Shown: piece after piece, positions 1 to 11,900 of the stretch | Position numbering within the stretch: position 1 is the first letter of the stretch | How the letters are laid out: each line of letters opens with the position of its first letter | From: Gonapodya sp. JEL0774 | Taxonomy: Eukaryota > Monoblepharomycota > Monoblepharidomycetes > Monoblepharidales > Gonapodyaceae | Assembly (NCBI GenBank): GCA_027604505.1 | Contig: JADIIX010000164.1 | Location: forward strand, 4,199-42,844 | Reading direction: 5' to 3' | Length of the DNA: 38,646 nt | Position numbers and translations under genes: made by a program | Notes under the pieces: generated by a model | What the model saw: only the letters and a program-made list of their open reading frames with translations | Told to the model about the DNA's origin: nothing | Database searches by the model: none

Positions 1-3000
1 TGTTGCCTGTAGTTCCCCTTGTGCGGTACCATCACCCACGCTGAATATTGTTCAAACTCTTTGACGACCAAATGCTCATTGCTGTCATGTGATGGCTTGC
101 ACAATGGGTGGCACATTCAACCTGCGGCACCTGGCCAGAATGGATGGGGCAGTCCTCAGCTGATGTGCTGTCCACAGCAGGCAAGCTCCATCATGTCAGC
201 CAACGCCAATTTTGCCACCAGAAAATTCAAGCATCCAGAGCATAAACTTCAAGTATGAGTGTGTGCAAGATCTGTAACTGTGTGATGCTGGGGCTACATG
301 ATGCAAATGTACGGTGTTGAGCCCAGCTGCTCCCATGTGTTTGTCCAGTGGAGGCTTTACGTGAACATGCCGCCCAAACTGAAAAATCACAGAATTCTTT
401 GCATCGCTCCATTTCATGATGCCGGCGAGTGTGGGTGCAAAGTTGAAATATATTTTGACCTGCGGCACCTGGTCAAAATGGAGGGTGAAGTTGCCAGGAA
501 CAAGGATGTGCTGCTTTCTACACGCACACCCAACATGCACACCCAGGCTGAATCTTGAGATTGTTACTCAAGGGCGCGAGACTGTGGCGCTCAGGGGGAG
601 CTGTTTAGCAGAGCTGCATTGGAAATTACATTCTGGCGAGCTGGTTAAAATGGATGGTGTTGAATCAAATGCCCTTTGTCCAAAACCATCACCCAGGCTG
701 AACACCGATCAAACTTTTCTTAGACTGGGAGCTCATAGCTGTGTTGTGGGCTTCTGCAAAGTGGTGTCGAGATTCAACCTGCGGCACCGGGCCCAAATGG
801 ATGTGGAAGTGGTCTGGGTGTGCTGGCCTTCTGTCACAGGGGGGACTCCAACCTGCACACCCACATGGATTCTCATTGCAACAGCTTGATGCCACCCCAT
901 AAAATATGATTGTGAGGAGAGACTGTTTGCAAAGAAGGAACTCAATTCTGACATGGCACTTGGGGCCCCACACAGGCTGGTGTTGCCTGTAGTTCCCCTT
1001 GTGCGGTACCATCACCCACGCTGAATATTGTTCAAACTCTTTGACGACCAAATGCTCATTGCTGTCATGTGATGGCTTGCACAATGGGTGGCACATTCAA
1101 CCTGCGGCACCTGGCCAGAATGGATGGGGCAGTCCTCAGCTGATGTGCTGTCCACAGCAGGCAAGCTCCATCATGTCAGCCAACGCCAATTTTGCCACCA
1201 GAAAATTCAAGCATCCAGAGCATAAACTTCAAGTATGAGTGTGTGCAAGATCTGTAACTGTGTGATGCTGGGGCTACATGATGCAAATGTACGGTGTTGA
1301 GCCCAGCTGCTCCCATGTGTTTGTCCAGTGGAGGCTTTACGTGAACATGCCGCCCAAACTGAAAAATCACAGAATTCTTTGCATCGCTCCATTTCATGAT
1401 GCCGGCGAGTGTGGGTGCAAAGTTGAAATATATTTTGACCTGCGGCACCTGGTCAAAATGGAGGGTGAAGTTGCCAGGAACAAGGATGTGCTGCTTTCTA
1501 CACGCACACCCAACATGCACACCCAGGCTGAATCTTGAGATTGTTACTCAAGGGCGCGAGACTGTGGCGCTCAGGGGGAGCTGTTTAGCAGAGCTGCATT
1601 GGAAATTACATTCTGGCGAGCTGGTTAAAATGGATGGTGTTGAATCAAATGCCCTTTGTCCAAAACCATCACCCAGGCTGAACACCGATCAAACTTTTCT
1701 TAGACTGGGAGCTCATAGCTGTGTTGTGGGCTTCTGCAAAGTGGTGTCGAGATTCAACCTGCGGCACCGGGCCCAAATGGATGTGGAAGTGGTCTGGGTG
1801 TGCTGGCCTTCTGTCACAGGGGGGACTCCAACCTGCACACCCACATGGATTCTCATTGCAACAGCTTGATGCCACCCCATAAAATATGATTGTGAGGAGA
1901 GACTGTTTGCAAAGAAGGAACTCAATTCTGACATGGCACTTGGGGCCCCACACAGGCTGGTGTTGCCTGTAGTTCCCCTTGTGCGGTACCATCACCCACG
2001 CTGAATATTGTTCAAACTCTTTGACGACCAAATGCTCATTGCTGTCATGTGATGGCTTGCACAATGGGTGGCACATTCAACCTGCGGCACCTGGCCAGAA
2101 TGGATGGGGCAGTCCTCAGCTGATGTGCTGTCCACAGCAGGCAAGCTCCATCATGTCAGCCAACGCCAATTTTGCCACCAGAAAATTCAAGCATCCAGAG
2201 CATAAACTTCAAGTATGAGTGTGTGCAAGATCTGTAACTGTGTGATGCTGGGGCTACATGATGCAAATGTACGGTGTTGAGCCCAGCTGCTCCCATGTGT
2301 TTGTCCAGTGGAGGCTTTACGTGAACATGCCGCCCAAACTGAAAAATCACAGAATTCTTTGCATCGCTCCATTTCATGATGCCGGCGAGTGTGGGTGCAA
2401 AGTTGAAATATATTTTGACCTGCGGCACCTGGTCAAAATGGAGGGTGAAGTTGCCAGGAACAAGGATGTGCTGCTTTCTACACGCACACCCAACATGCAC
2501 ACCCAGGCTGAATCTTGAGATTGTTACTCAAGGGCGCGAGACTGTGGCGCTCAGGGGGAGCTGTTTAGCAGAGCTGCATTGGAAATTACATTCTGGCGAG
2601 CTGGTTAAAATGGATGGTGTTGAATCAAATGCCCTTTGTCCAAAACCATCACCCAGGCTGAACACCGATCAAACTTTTCTTAGACTGGGAGCTCATAGCT
2701 GTGTTGTGGGCTTCTGCAAAGTGGTGTCGAGATTCAACCTGCGGCACCGGGCCCAAATGGATGTGGAAGTGGTCTGGGTGTGCTGGCCTTCTGTCACAGG
2801 GGGGACTCCAACCTGCACACCCACATGGATTCTCATTGCAACAGCTTGATGCCACCCCATAAAATATGATTGTGAGGAGAGACTGTTTGCAAAGAAGGAA
2901 CTCAATTCTGACATGGCACTTGGGGCCCCACACAGGCTGGTGTTGCCTGTAGTTCCCCTTGTGCGGTACCATCACCCACGCTGAATATTGTTCAAACTCT

Positions 3001-3328
3001 TTGACGACCAAATGCTCATTGCTGTCATGTGATGGCTTGCACAATGGGTGGCACATTCAACCTGCGGCACCTGGCCAGAATGGATGGGGCAGTCCTCAGC
3101 TGATGTGCTGTCCACAGCAGGCAAGCTCCATCATGTCAGCCAACGCCAATTTTGCCACCAGAAAATTCAAGCATCCAGAGCATAAACTTCAAGTATGAGT
3201 GTGTGCAAGATCTGTAACTGTGTGATGCTGGGGCTACATGATGCAAATGTACGGTGTTGAGCCCAGCTGCTCCCATGTGTTTGTCCAGTGGAGGCTTTAC
3301 GTGAACATGCCAGCCCAAACTGAAAAAT
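1..3328. repeat. Tandem satellite array, 980-bp higher-order unit, 3.4 copies
   Basis: The sequence starting at position 1 recurs at 981, 1961 and 2941, an exact 980-bp period. The three full copies look identical by eye, and the fourth is cut at about 3328 after a one-base insertion near 3312. Within a unit, the motif CCTGCGGCACC recurs at 121, 459 and 778. A related CTGGNNAAAATGG element recurs near 131, 298, 468, 641, 787 and 958, and ACCCAGGCTGAA-like blocks recur at 541, 691, 858 and 1014. The unit therefore appears to be a hexamer of diverged monomers of about 146-173 bp (mean ~163). The open frames inside are short, overlap on both strands and match nothing I recognise, so I call no gene. 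Satellites of this kind are usual at centromeres, subtelomeres or heterochromatin; which applies here is not known. The array reaches the window edge, so its true length is unknown. Confidence 0.95.
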
Positions 3329-4033
3329 GGTGTCAGCTTGCTGCCAGCAAATCCAGATGAACAATCTCTGACAGAACCAGCCTCGTACTGGACAATTGAG
3401 ACAGCTTGGAGTAAGGATACACCTGAGGAGATGAGAGGCTTAAAATTGAAAGAAAGGGTCAGTGAAACGTGGTCAGAATCACTGAATGGATGCTTGGTGC
3501 AAGCGGCAAATGGTCCTTTGTTAGCGACTACAAGGACCAACAGGGGAGCGAAGAAAATCACTGGACATGAAGAGGGGGACGCTGAGAACTGAGAAATGAT
3601 CCAATTGAATCCATGCTCTCCACAGCAGATTGACTGCTTAAAACTTTCCGACCTTCCACTCACTCGGTGATGTTTGTAAGCAAAGTCACCCATTGAAATA
3701 TGAACAACCAAATCACAAACTATTCACAGCTTCACAGCAGATTCACTGCAATTGCACTTTCCGCCTTGAGGTTTGAAAAATCTTGGCTTGGCGTTTATCA
3801 AGACTTTATGCAGTACTCATTGTCGCTGAAGAAGTATTGCAGGTACAGACAGCAAGCACACACCAAATTTGCTAATTCAAGATTCAAGAAGTTTGAGGAG
3901 AGATATGAAGAGAGATCTCCGACGCAGTTCAAGATATGCATTTAGTTTGCACTATTGTTTACGTACTGGCAACAGAACCCTAGTTACAAACGCCTCAGCT
4001 GAAAAAGTAAACTCACCAAAACTCTCCAATTTC
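3329..4033. other. Unique flank between satellite and GatA, no gene seen
   Basis: About 700 bp of non-repetitive sequence. The open frames are short and have no recognisable domain; the longest minus-strand frame runs on into the satellite and is judged spurious. The words CAGCAGATTGACTGC (about 3624) and CAGCAGATTCACTGC (about 3736) resemble each other and may be eroded repeat traces. The part next to 4034 should hold the GatA 3' untranslated region. Confidence 0.5.
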
Positions 4034-5900
4034 TCAAACGTCAACTACACCACCCTTCTCCACCACACTCGCCACCCTCAACACCGTTTCCTCATCCATG
4101 TACTGTCCCAATACCTGGACTCCAATTGGCATTCCCGCCCACTCACCGCCACCCTTGCCAACTTTCCCAAACGGCACCACACATGCTGGCAGTCCCGCCA
4201 GACTGGCAGGAATCGTCGCGACGTCGTTGACGTATTCAGAGACTGGGTCGGTAGGTGGGTATGACGATAAGGCAGGTGCAGGGCCAAGTGAAGCAGGTGT
4301 GAGAAGAACGTCCACTTTGGTTGAGTGCGTGCAAGGGGCATGCCAGGGCCCGTGAAGAGGGTTGGGGAGGCGGAATACCCGGTCGAAGTCGAGTTGGACA
4401 AGGCGGCGAAAGCGTTGGGAGTGGAGGAAGTAAGAGTGATACGAACTGACGTGTGTGGTGGGAAGTTCATATATCAGTTCGGACCCAGCGGATCCAACTT
4501 TGAAAAAGTCACCTACCTCTCCGTCAGTACAAATGTTCCAAGCAGCACCCTTCTCCGCACTTCTTCTCCAAAACCAGCTGTCCTCGTCTCCGCATACCAG
4601 GTTCCGCCATCCTGATCCTTCCGCTGTCTATCTCCATATCTGACACCGTCGTATCTCGCCAGGTTACTGCTGGCCTCAGCGGGAGCGATGATATAGTACG
4701 CAGAAAGAGCATGTCGCGTGTGGGGAAGGCTTACTGGGACGATGGTGGCACCGTGGAGGGTAAGATGGGTGAGGGCTGCGGAGATTGTAGAGAGGGATGG
4801 TAGGGAGAGCTCGGTGGGGAGGTATTCCTGCAAACGGAGAAGCACATCAAGTTGCCACAAAAACTCATGTGCGAATGCAGTGGAGAATTGACTGACCTCG
4901 GGTACTCCCACGACGATCCCTGTCAAATCATCAGGATCCCTCAGCTCGGGATGTCTAGTCCGTCCACTAACACTCCCCACATCACCGTCCCATGATGTCA
5001 TATCCAAAACATCCCCACCTTTGATTAAATCATACACCGCTGCAACGCACCCAACGGTCCTCGCCATGATTCCAACAGTGTCCAGACTTGAGCTGTAAGA
5101 AACGAGGCCCCACCGGGATATGCGGCCGTAGGAGGGCTTGAAGCCGACTATTCCGCAATAGGAGGCGGGCAGACGGACAGAGCCTCCTGTATCAGAACCG
5201 AGGGCACTTACAGCAGAAACATTGTGACACCCAGTCCCACAATGCAAATAGCCGTGAATGATGACCCCATGCACTGACACTCACAGCAAACACTCACGCG
5301 TAACACATACCCGACGCCACGGCCGCAGCGCTTCCACCGGAACTTCCGCCCGCTACTTTTGGTTCACTCACAGTGAGATCGCTATCCGCTCCGACTCCAA
5401 TCGGATTTACTACTTTCCCGAAGGCACTGTGCACACTCGCACTACCCATGGCAAATTCGTCCATATTTGTTTTACCCAGGATGACAGCGCCAGCGTTGAG
5501 GAGCCGGAGAACGGGTGTTGATGTGTACGGAGAGTGGTGATTTCGGAGGTGTGATGATGCACAAGTGATAGGTAGGGAGCCGCGGTAGCAGAAATTGTCC
5601 TTGAGAGCGATAGGGACACCGTCAAGCAGGGACTTGGGAGAGCCTTAGCACAGAAAGACTGCTGAATGCAGGGGTGGGGCGAAGTCGAAACGCTCTAATC
5701 ATCTCACCGCTCTCCCACCTTTCAGCTGGAGTTTGATTCTCATCCTTATCGCTGTGTTGCGTCAGGCTGGCCATGCAATCTTTCTTGTCTCGTTTAGAAA
5801 TGAATGCATTAACAGAAGAATCGAAGCGAGATATGCGATTATAGCAGGCATCTACGGCATCCACTGGTGACAAGAATCCAAGAGCGTAGCGAGAAACTAG
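4034..5900 (-). CDS. HER2: Mitochondrial glutamyl-tRNA(Gln) amidotransferase subunit A (GatA/Her2)
   Basis: Amidase-signature subunit of the GatCAB/GatFAB complex, which converts Glu-tRNA(Gln) to Gln-tRNA(Gln) in mitochondria. Exons, read right to left: 5900-5708, 5643-5298, 5206-4897, 4827-4517 and 4445-4034, with GT-AG introns of 64-91 bp. The Ser-Ser-Lys catalytic triad is visible: Lys in ALKDNF, Ser in [13 protein letters not shown], and Ser in [13 protein letters not shown], which crosses into exon 3. The conserved stretches [17 protein letters not shown] and [11 protein letters not shown] and the C-terminal [10 protein letters not shown] also fit the family. About 523 residues are accounted for, similar to family members. 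The 5' end is open: the frame reads back into [21 protein letters not shown] without a methionine, and an upstream in-frame stop lies near 5930. A first exon carrying the mitochondrial presequence is therefore probably missing. The 4828-4896 intron is 69 bp and has no in-frame stop, so it could be retained. Confidence 0.92.
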
Positions 5901-7400
5901 CTGCCTCCATGTTCGGGATATCGGAATCGTGATTATTCAATTGTGACAGGACATGCATGTAAGTATAATATCCGTGTCCCGACCTTCCCTGAAAAATGCA
6001 AAACAATATACAGATACCTGTGCAATCGAGAGGAAAGCTACATCCGTTTGTGCTTTTTCAGCGTCGCGCTCTCCCAGTTGGCCACGAGAGATCCCACTGC
6101 TGGCTCGGGACGTTTGCGACCTGTGTAACGATCGTACTCTCTGTCCTGCAGGAAACGCTCGTCTTTCCGTGATGCATCCCCTCGAATGACAAAAGTGAAT
6201 TCTGTGAAAAATTCGACTTGACATGACGGTACAATTATTGTTGAATCTCGCAGTTCGGGGTACTGAGGTCATTTGGCCAACAGCATAATTGGAACAGCGA
6301 CTCCAACATTTCCGCACGACCTGTGTACGCCGAAAGTGCAAAATGGACTTTTCTGCGAAATCAATGATGACAGCTCTTTCTTGGGTAGGCTCGCGATCAT
6401 GGATGACGGCGCATCAGAGCTACAGATAACTTCCAATGGGGATCGTTGGATTAGATCTCGTTCGCACTAGCCATATGCGCTGTGCTCCATGTTGGTATGA
6501 TTGCAGCTTTCTCGGACATGATGCGAGTCGTCTCCATTAGGACCAAATTACCCTTGTGGTTGGTGAGCATCACCGTGTTCTTACTTTGGGCACTTACCCT
6601 CATACGTTGATGTTCAGGTCCTGATTGTACCATTGCTCTTGCAATACTTAACGCCCACTGCAAAAGTTGTGAATGCTTCTCTCGAGGCAGCTGGTTTTCA
6701 AACGGAGATGGACAAACGAGTCTTGTTGGAGGTGAACTCTGCTCCTTCATCGCATTGACTGTCTCTCTCACTCTTGTCGCGATTATTCTCGAAATCTACC
6801 TTGTCTCGTGACAATTTCGGCCCCCTTCTTTGGGATCGACGTCTCTTTTTTGTCGGATAATATTTCAGATCATGAACACCATTCTGAGCTGGATTGTTGT
6901 CTTAGAAGCGTACTTGTTCCAAAAGCTACGCTTGTGCTGTCAATGGCCGCGCTTTGCGACCGTCTCTGTCGATAGGTCGGTGACAGTGCGCATAGCTGCG
7001 ATATGCGGGAATCACGGGAAGCTCGACCCCCCAATCGCACAATTCGACGGCAATGTTGCGTCAGCGTCTCTCACCCTTGCTCATGGGGCTGCAATCCACG
7101 TATCTGTGACACCAACATTGAAGACGAGTGAAGAGTGGGTTGGGCCCTTTGCTGGTCGATGGTGATGAAGTCATTATGGCTCCACCCGCATTCCTGCAAA
7201 AGTGCATCATAATATCTGCAGAAGAATGACACTTGACAGTCAACTTCAATTTCGAAATTCTGTCATTTCAATTGCAAATTTTGATTCAGTATACCTGTGA
7301 ATACATAATATGTAAATTGTTTCTTGGGGATGCCGATATTCAATTCCGCGATCAGTCCCCCAAAGCCGACGTTTACATAATTTCATAAACCGTCAATGAC
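5901..7400. other. Divergent intergenic region between GatA and ECH1
   Basis: A 1.5-kb stretch between the 5' ends of two divergent genes. It should hold both promoters and the missing GatA first exon. A minus-strand frame at 6451-6771 (106 codons) has no recognised domain or clear splice partners, and a plus-strand frame at 6830-7165 looks random. The part near 7260-7400 is AT-rich, as expected for an upstream region. No RNA gene or mobile element was recognised. Confidence 0.4.
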
Positions 7401-8626
7401 ATGGCCGGCCATCAATACACTTACACAACTTTACGATGCAACTTTGACCGGGAGCATGTATTGAACGTTGAACTCAATCGACCACCGAATAAGATGAATT
7501 CCCTCAATCAAGCGTGAGTTGACCTTCCTCGCCTTCCCGGTTACTCATTCCGACCAATCCCTTCAGTTTCTGGACTGAGTTTCGCGATTGTTTCCTCGCC
7601 GTTTCGAACGATTCCCGAGTTCGGGTCGTGGTCCTTTCGTCTTCCAATCCGCGTGCTTTCACAGCCGGTTTGGATTTGAAGGACACGCCTGCCAACTTTG
7701 GGGCTTCCACAACATCAGATCCGGGGAGAAAAATGATACGAAGTCGAAAATTCTTAAAAGTGAGTTGAGATGGTTGGTGTCGGAGCCAGATTGAGATTTG
7801 AGCTCCGATCTGTCGCCAGACTTGGCAATCGACATTCAACGCAGTGGAGCATTGCGGTAAACCCGTCATTGCGGTAGTGAATGGTGTTTGCATCGGAGGG
7901 GGGTTGCACATAATAAGTGCTTGCGACGTACGATATGCAAGCAAAGACGCGGTGTTTTCTCTGCGCGTGAGTCCCACATTAGCTCCCGAGTTTCCGTTCT
8001 AGCACCGAATCAAGTTCCTCTGCGCACAAGGAAACAGCTCTTGGGATGATTCCCGACCTTGGCTCACTCCAACGACTCACAAAAGCAATTGGGAACGACT
8101 CCATTCTTCGTGAGTTTGCGTTTACCGGTGGGAATTTCTCCGCCTCGGAAGCGAAGGAGCTTGGTATGGTCGGCCGCGTGTTTGAAACTCGGGAGGAAAT
8201 GTTGGGTGAGTTCGACAAACATATGGACACCAAGAAACATGGGAACTCATATTGGATACCAACGTTTCTCAGAGCACGCTGTGAAAGTAGCAACAACCAT
8301 CGCTGAAAACTCTCCAACAAGCACATCCGCAGTGAAGGAAGTGTTGAATTATTCTCGAGATCACTCGGTGTGTTTGCTCCTGATCCACTGGATAATGCGG
8401 ATCAATGACTGGAGCTTGACGTCCATCAGGTTGCGGACTCTCTCAATTTCGTGGGCGTATATGCATCTTCTCATGGATCTGACGCCGTGAGTCGCGCCAC
8501 TGTCGCGCTTTGTCGTCGCTCAGTTCCAAGAAAGTCGCTGACCATCATAGTTGACACCTTCAGGATCGCCTTGAAGCGTTTTCAGCGTTCGCGCAGAGGC
8601 GAAAGGGGGTCTTCAGTAGCCTGTGA
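7401..8626 (+). CDS. ECH1: Delta(3,5)-delta(2,4)-dienoyl-CoA isomerase (ECH1/Dci1-like)
   Basis: Crotonase-fold enzyme that shifts double bonds during beta-oxidation of unsaturated fatty acids. Seven exons (7401-7513, 7567-7759, 7820-7966, 8031-8205, 8273-8367, 8430-8486, 8564-8626) sum to 843 nt, giving 280 residues, the usual size. The start MAGHQYTYTTL leads into VLNVELNRPPNKMNSLNQA, the crotonase N-terminal strand. AFTAGLDLKD and VCIGGGLHIISACDVRYAS form the oxyanion-hole and active-site regions. LGMIPDLGSLQRL, NYSRDHS and the terminal FAQRRKGVFSSL match the ECH1 subfamily. Glu152 and Asp160 correspond to the catalytic Glu196 and Asp204 of the rat enzyme. The position of rat Asp176 is His132 here. 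The C-terminal SSL is a weak PTS1-like tripeptide and there is no obvious mitochondrial presequence, so a peroxisomal location is inferred. It is followed in tandem by the sugar-acid fusion gene. Confidence 0.93.
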
Positions 8627-8974
8627 GAACCATTTCTCTTCGGTCATTAATTCTATCTGCATATCAGCTGTTAGCCAGCAGAGACACGTGAATATGATTA
8701 TCGAGGTTTTCCCGAAATGTCCTGACAAGGCAGCCAGCGGATGCCGTTCCTCGATTGCCATTTCTCGCATCATGTCTCCCCCAGAGTACCGAAAACATTT
8801 ATAATCGTTTTGTCCGTCTTTTCTTGATGGATACCTCAGGAAATCGCCGGTGACCTCTGTTTCTCGTGTGTTTCTTCTGGAAAAGGGTTGTGAAGAGAAA
8901 TAGGACACTCCCGATGAAGTCCTTCGTCCTAAAATTTACTCGTTATAAGGCCCGAGGCATCATACCGAAAATCA
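8627..8974. other. Intergenic region upstream of the dehydrogenase/kinase fusion
   Basis: 348 bp between the ECH1 stop and the first methionine of the next gene. I translated all three plus-strand frames looking for the Rossmann domain (GxGxxG) expected upstream of the truncated first dehydrogenase module and found none; every frame is broken by stops. It presumably holds the ECH1 3' untranslated region and the next promoter. Confidence 0.5.
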
Positions 8975-11900
8975 ATGCCTTCCACACTTTCCAAGGTAGA
9001 TCGCACAGCGCCTTCTTCGGATGCAACTCAAAAGCCCGTCGGGGAGCTCGTTGTAGCCCTCCTTCGTGGAATTCACCTTGCTACGGCCGGTGAGGCAGTA
9101 TCCCTGGCCCGAAAGTGCAAGCTCGACGACCAATTGTGCTATGAAATCATAGCTGGTGCTGCAGGAGGGAGCTGGTGAGTGTATGATGATTTGGATTGGT
9201 CTCAGGCGATTTTCGGAGCTGGATGGAAGTGCTCGATTTTACTTGTCTGCAGGATGTACAGTACTTTTGCTCCTGGGATGATTTCGGGGCAGGGTTCTAG
9301 TGACAAGCGAACGATCCGGGACATTTTGTCTGATATGGTGGGTTTTTTGTCAAGTTTGTTTTTGTCCTCTTTATCTTTGGTTTCTGTTTGGGGAACATGA
9401 CATCATTGTTCTCTACATAGGACGACGTTCTCTCAGAAGCAAAGCGACGATCCTTCCCGCTCTTCCTTGGGAGCACAGCTCACCAGATAATCTTAAATGG
9501 TGCGATGGTCGAAAGCCTGCAATCGAAAATTATTTTCCTCTGATTTCGCTTCGATTCAAGCCACCACTGCGTGCGAGAACCCTGAAACCGAATCAGCATG
9601 CTCCATAGTCAAAGCATGGGGTCTCTCCGATGCCGAAACTGTTTTAACATCTCCCGCTCATGCCAATGGAATGCACTCCACAGTAGCTAAGACAACCGCG
9701 ACTTTACCCCGAATCGGCTTCGCCGGGCTTGGCGCCATGGGGTTGGGCATGGCCACGACTCTCGTCAAGAAAGGATACCACGTCGTGGGATTTGACGTAT
9801 GGAAGCCCTCGCAGGAAAAATTTGTTGCTGCGGGAGGACAAGGGGTTTCAATGCCTAAGGAAGCTGCCGCAGGCGCCGAAGTTTTTGTGGTGATGGTAAC
9901 GAATGCCAAGCAAGTTGACTCGGTTCTATTTGGAGAGAATGGCGCCATTGACGGTGAGCTTTGTCCTCACTCACAAATATCCGGGTTCCGGCGTAACCGT
10001 TGTGTGCACCCCAGCCCTCCCGGAAAATGCAACCATCGTCGTATGCTCCACAGTCCCAGCCGAGTACATTCGATCTTTGGATACCAGAATCACCGCCGTT
10101 GGCAAGGGACTAAAGCTCGTGGATGCTCCAGTGTCTGGTGGAATCGGACGAGCCGCAGATGGGACCCTCACAGTAATTTTCTATCAATCGCGTTTCAAAC
10201 CTTCCTTCAAGGTTCTGAGTATCTGTTTTTACATCCGTCCTAGATCATGGCCGCGGGTTCAAAGGCTGCCTTGTCTTCTGGTGACTCGGTCTTAAAGGCA
10301 TTATCTGAGAGACTCTACATCATTCCAGGCCCTTGCGGAGCCGGTTCAAGTGTTAAAATGATCAACCAGCTTCTTGCTGGTGTTCACATTGTGGCCGCTG
10401 CCGAAGCAATTGCGTTTGCAGCGAAGCTTGGTCTGAACACACGTGCGACATATGATGCCATCATGAAATCTGAGGGCGCATCGTGGATGTTTGGTCACCG
10501 AGTTCCGCATATCTTGGAGGCTGACTGGACACCGACATCGGCGCTTGACATTTTCGTCAAAGACTTGGGCATCGTGTTGGGGGAGGCAAGGATTGCTCAA
10601 TGCCCCACCTTTATGTCCGCTGTGGCGCACAATCTGTATATAATGGGTGAGTTCTATTGCCGGGTGACTAGCTGTTGGGGACTGTTTTAGATGGAAGTCC
10701 AGCAACTAATCGGGGCTTCGGCTCTTAGGTTCTGCCGCCGGCTTAGGTCGCGAAGATGACTCGGGCGTCGTTCGCGTTTGGGAACGAATGACTGGGGTTT
10801 CCACTGCATCTCCACAGCCATCGCCGTCCGTTTCAGATCCCCCGAAAGCGGTAGTTGCGGCAGCTGCACCCTTTTCTTACAGCCCCAGTGTTCCCTTCAC
10901 CAAAGTCAGTTCGGTTCCTCTGACCGATGTCCTCGCAAAACTACCCGCCGAGTACCCCGTGGACCCAACTCCAGAAATTCAAGCTCTTGTCGCTAAAGGA
11001 TCACTTCCTACTCTGGTCGTATTGGATGACGAGTGAGTCTCTTCGTACCACAATTGTAACTGGTCACTCCAACTGACTAAACACTATCTATAAAAGCCCG
11101 ACCGGTACGCAGACCTGCCATGATATCAATGTTTTGACTTCTTGGAACACGGATGAGCTCAAGGAGGAACTTGACACTGAGACGGCCGGTGGATTTTTTG
11201 TACTCACAAACTCGCGGGCGATGCTCACAGACGAGGTGAAACGCCGGCCATCGAGAGCAAGCTCTCTTTTGTTGTGCAATTTTGGTGTTATTTATTGACC
11301 ACTTTGTCACATCCTCGCACCCCGCTCTTACAATAAGGCTTACAACTTGACTCGAGAAATCGGCCAGAACCTACTCGCTGCGTCTGAAAAGTCTGCAAAA
11401 CGCTCACGAGGGGTCTCCATCGTATTAAGATCCGATTCCACTCTGCGCGGTCACGTGAGTAGCGACTCTCTTGATTCTAATATTGAGGCGGGTCTGCTTT
11501 GCCAATTCGAATATCAAAATCACGCTCACTGCCGCTCCGTCACCTATTTTCAGTTCCCCACAGAACCCGACGCCGTCGAATCCATTTTGGGTAAAGCCGA
11601 TGCCTGGATCGTGTGCCCTTTCTTCCTCGCTGGACTTCGCTACACAATCGATAATATCCACTATGTCGGCAACGACCAAGGCCTTCTGATCCCCGCCGGC
11701 GAAACTGAGTTTGCTCGCGATCGCACTTTTGGTTACCAAGCCAGTGATCTCCGAGAGTGGGTCGAAGAGAAGACTTCTGGGCGGGTGTCTCGTGACAGTG
11801 TGGTCCCCGTCTCAATCACGGACGTCCGCAAAGGCGGTCCCTCACGCGTAAAGGACATTCTCATGGGTGTACCGAAGGGAGGAGTGGTGGTAGTGAATGC

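Noticed and set aside
416-889. 157-codon open frame repeated in every satellite unit
   Set aside because: It recurs only because the DNA repeats exactly. Overlapping frames exist on both strands, and the diverged monomers inside the unit do not share a frame, so nothing points to coding selection.
3136-3711. 191-codon minus-strand frame across the satellite/unique junction
   Set aside because: It fuses satellite to unrelated sequence, has low-information content and no recognised domain. It is best explained as chance.
6451-6771. 106-codon minus-strand frame as a gene
   Set aside because: No recognised motif, no convincing splice partners, and composition like the surrounding non-coding DNA. 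Kept only as an open question.
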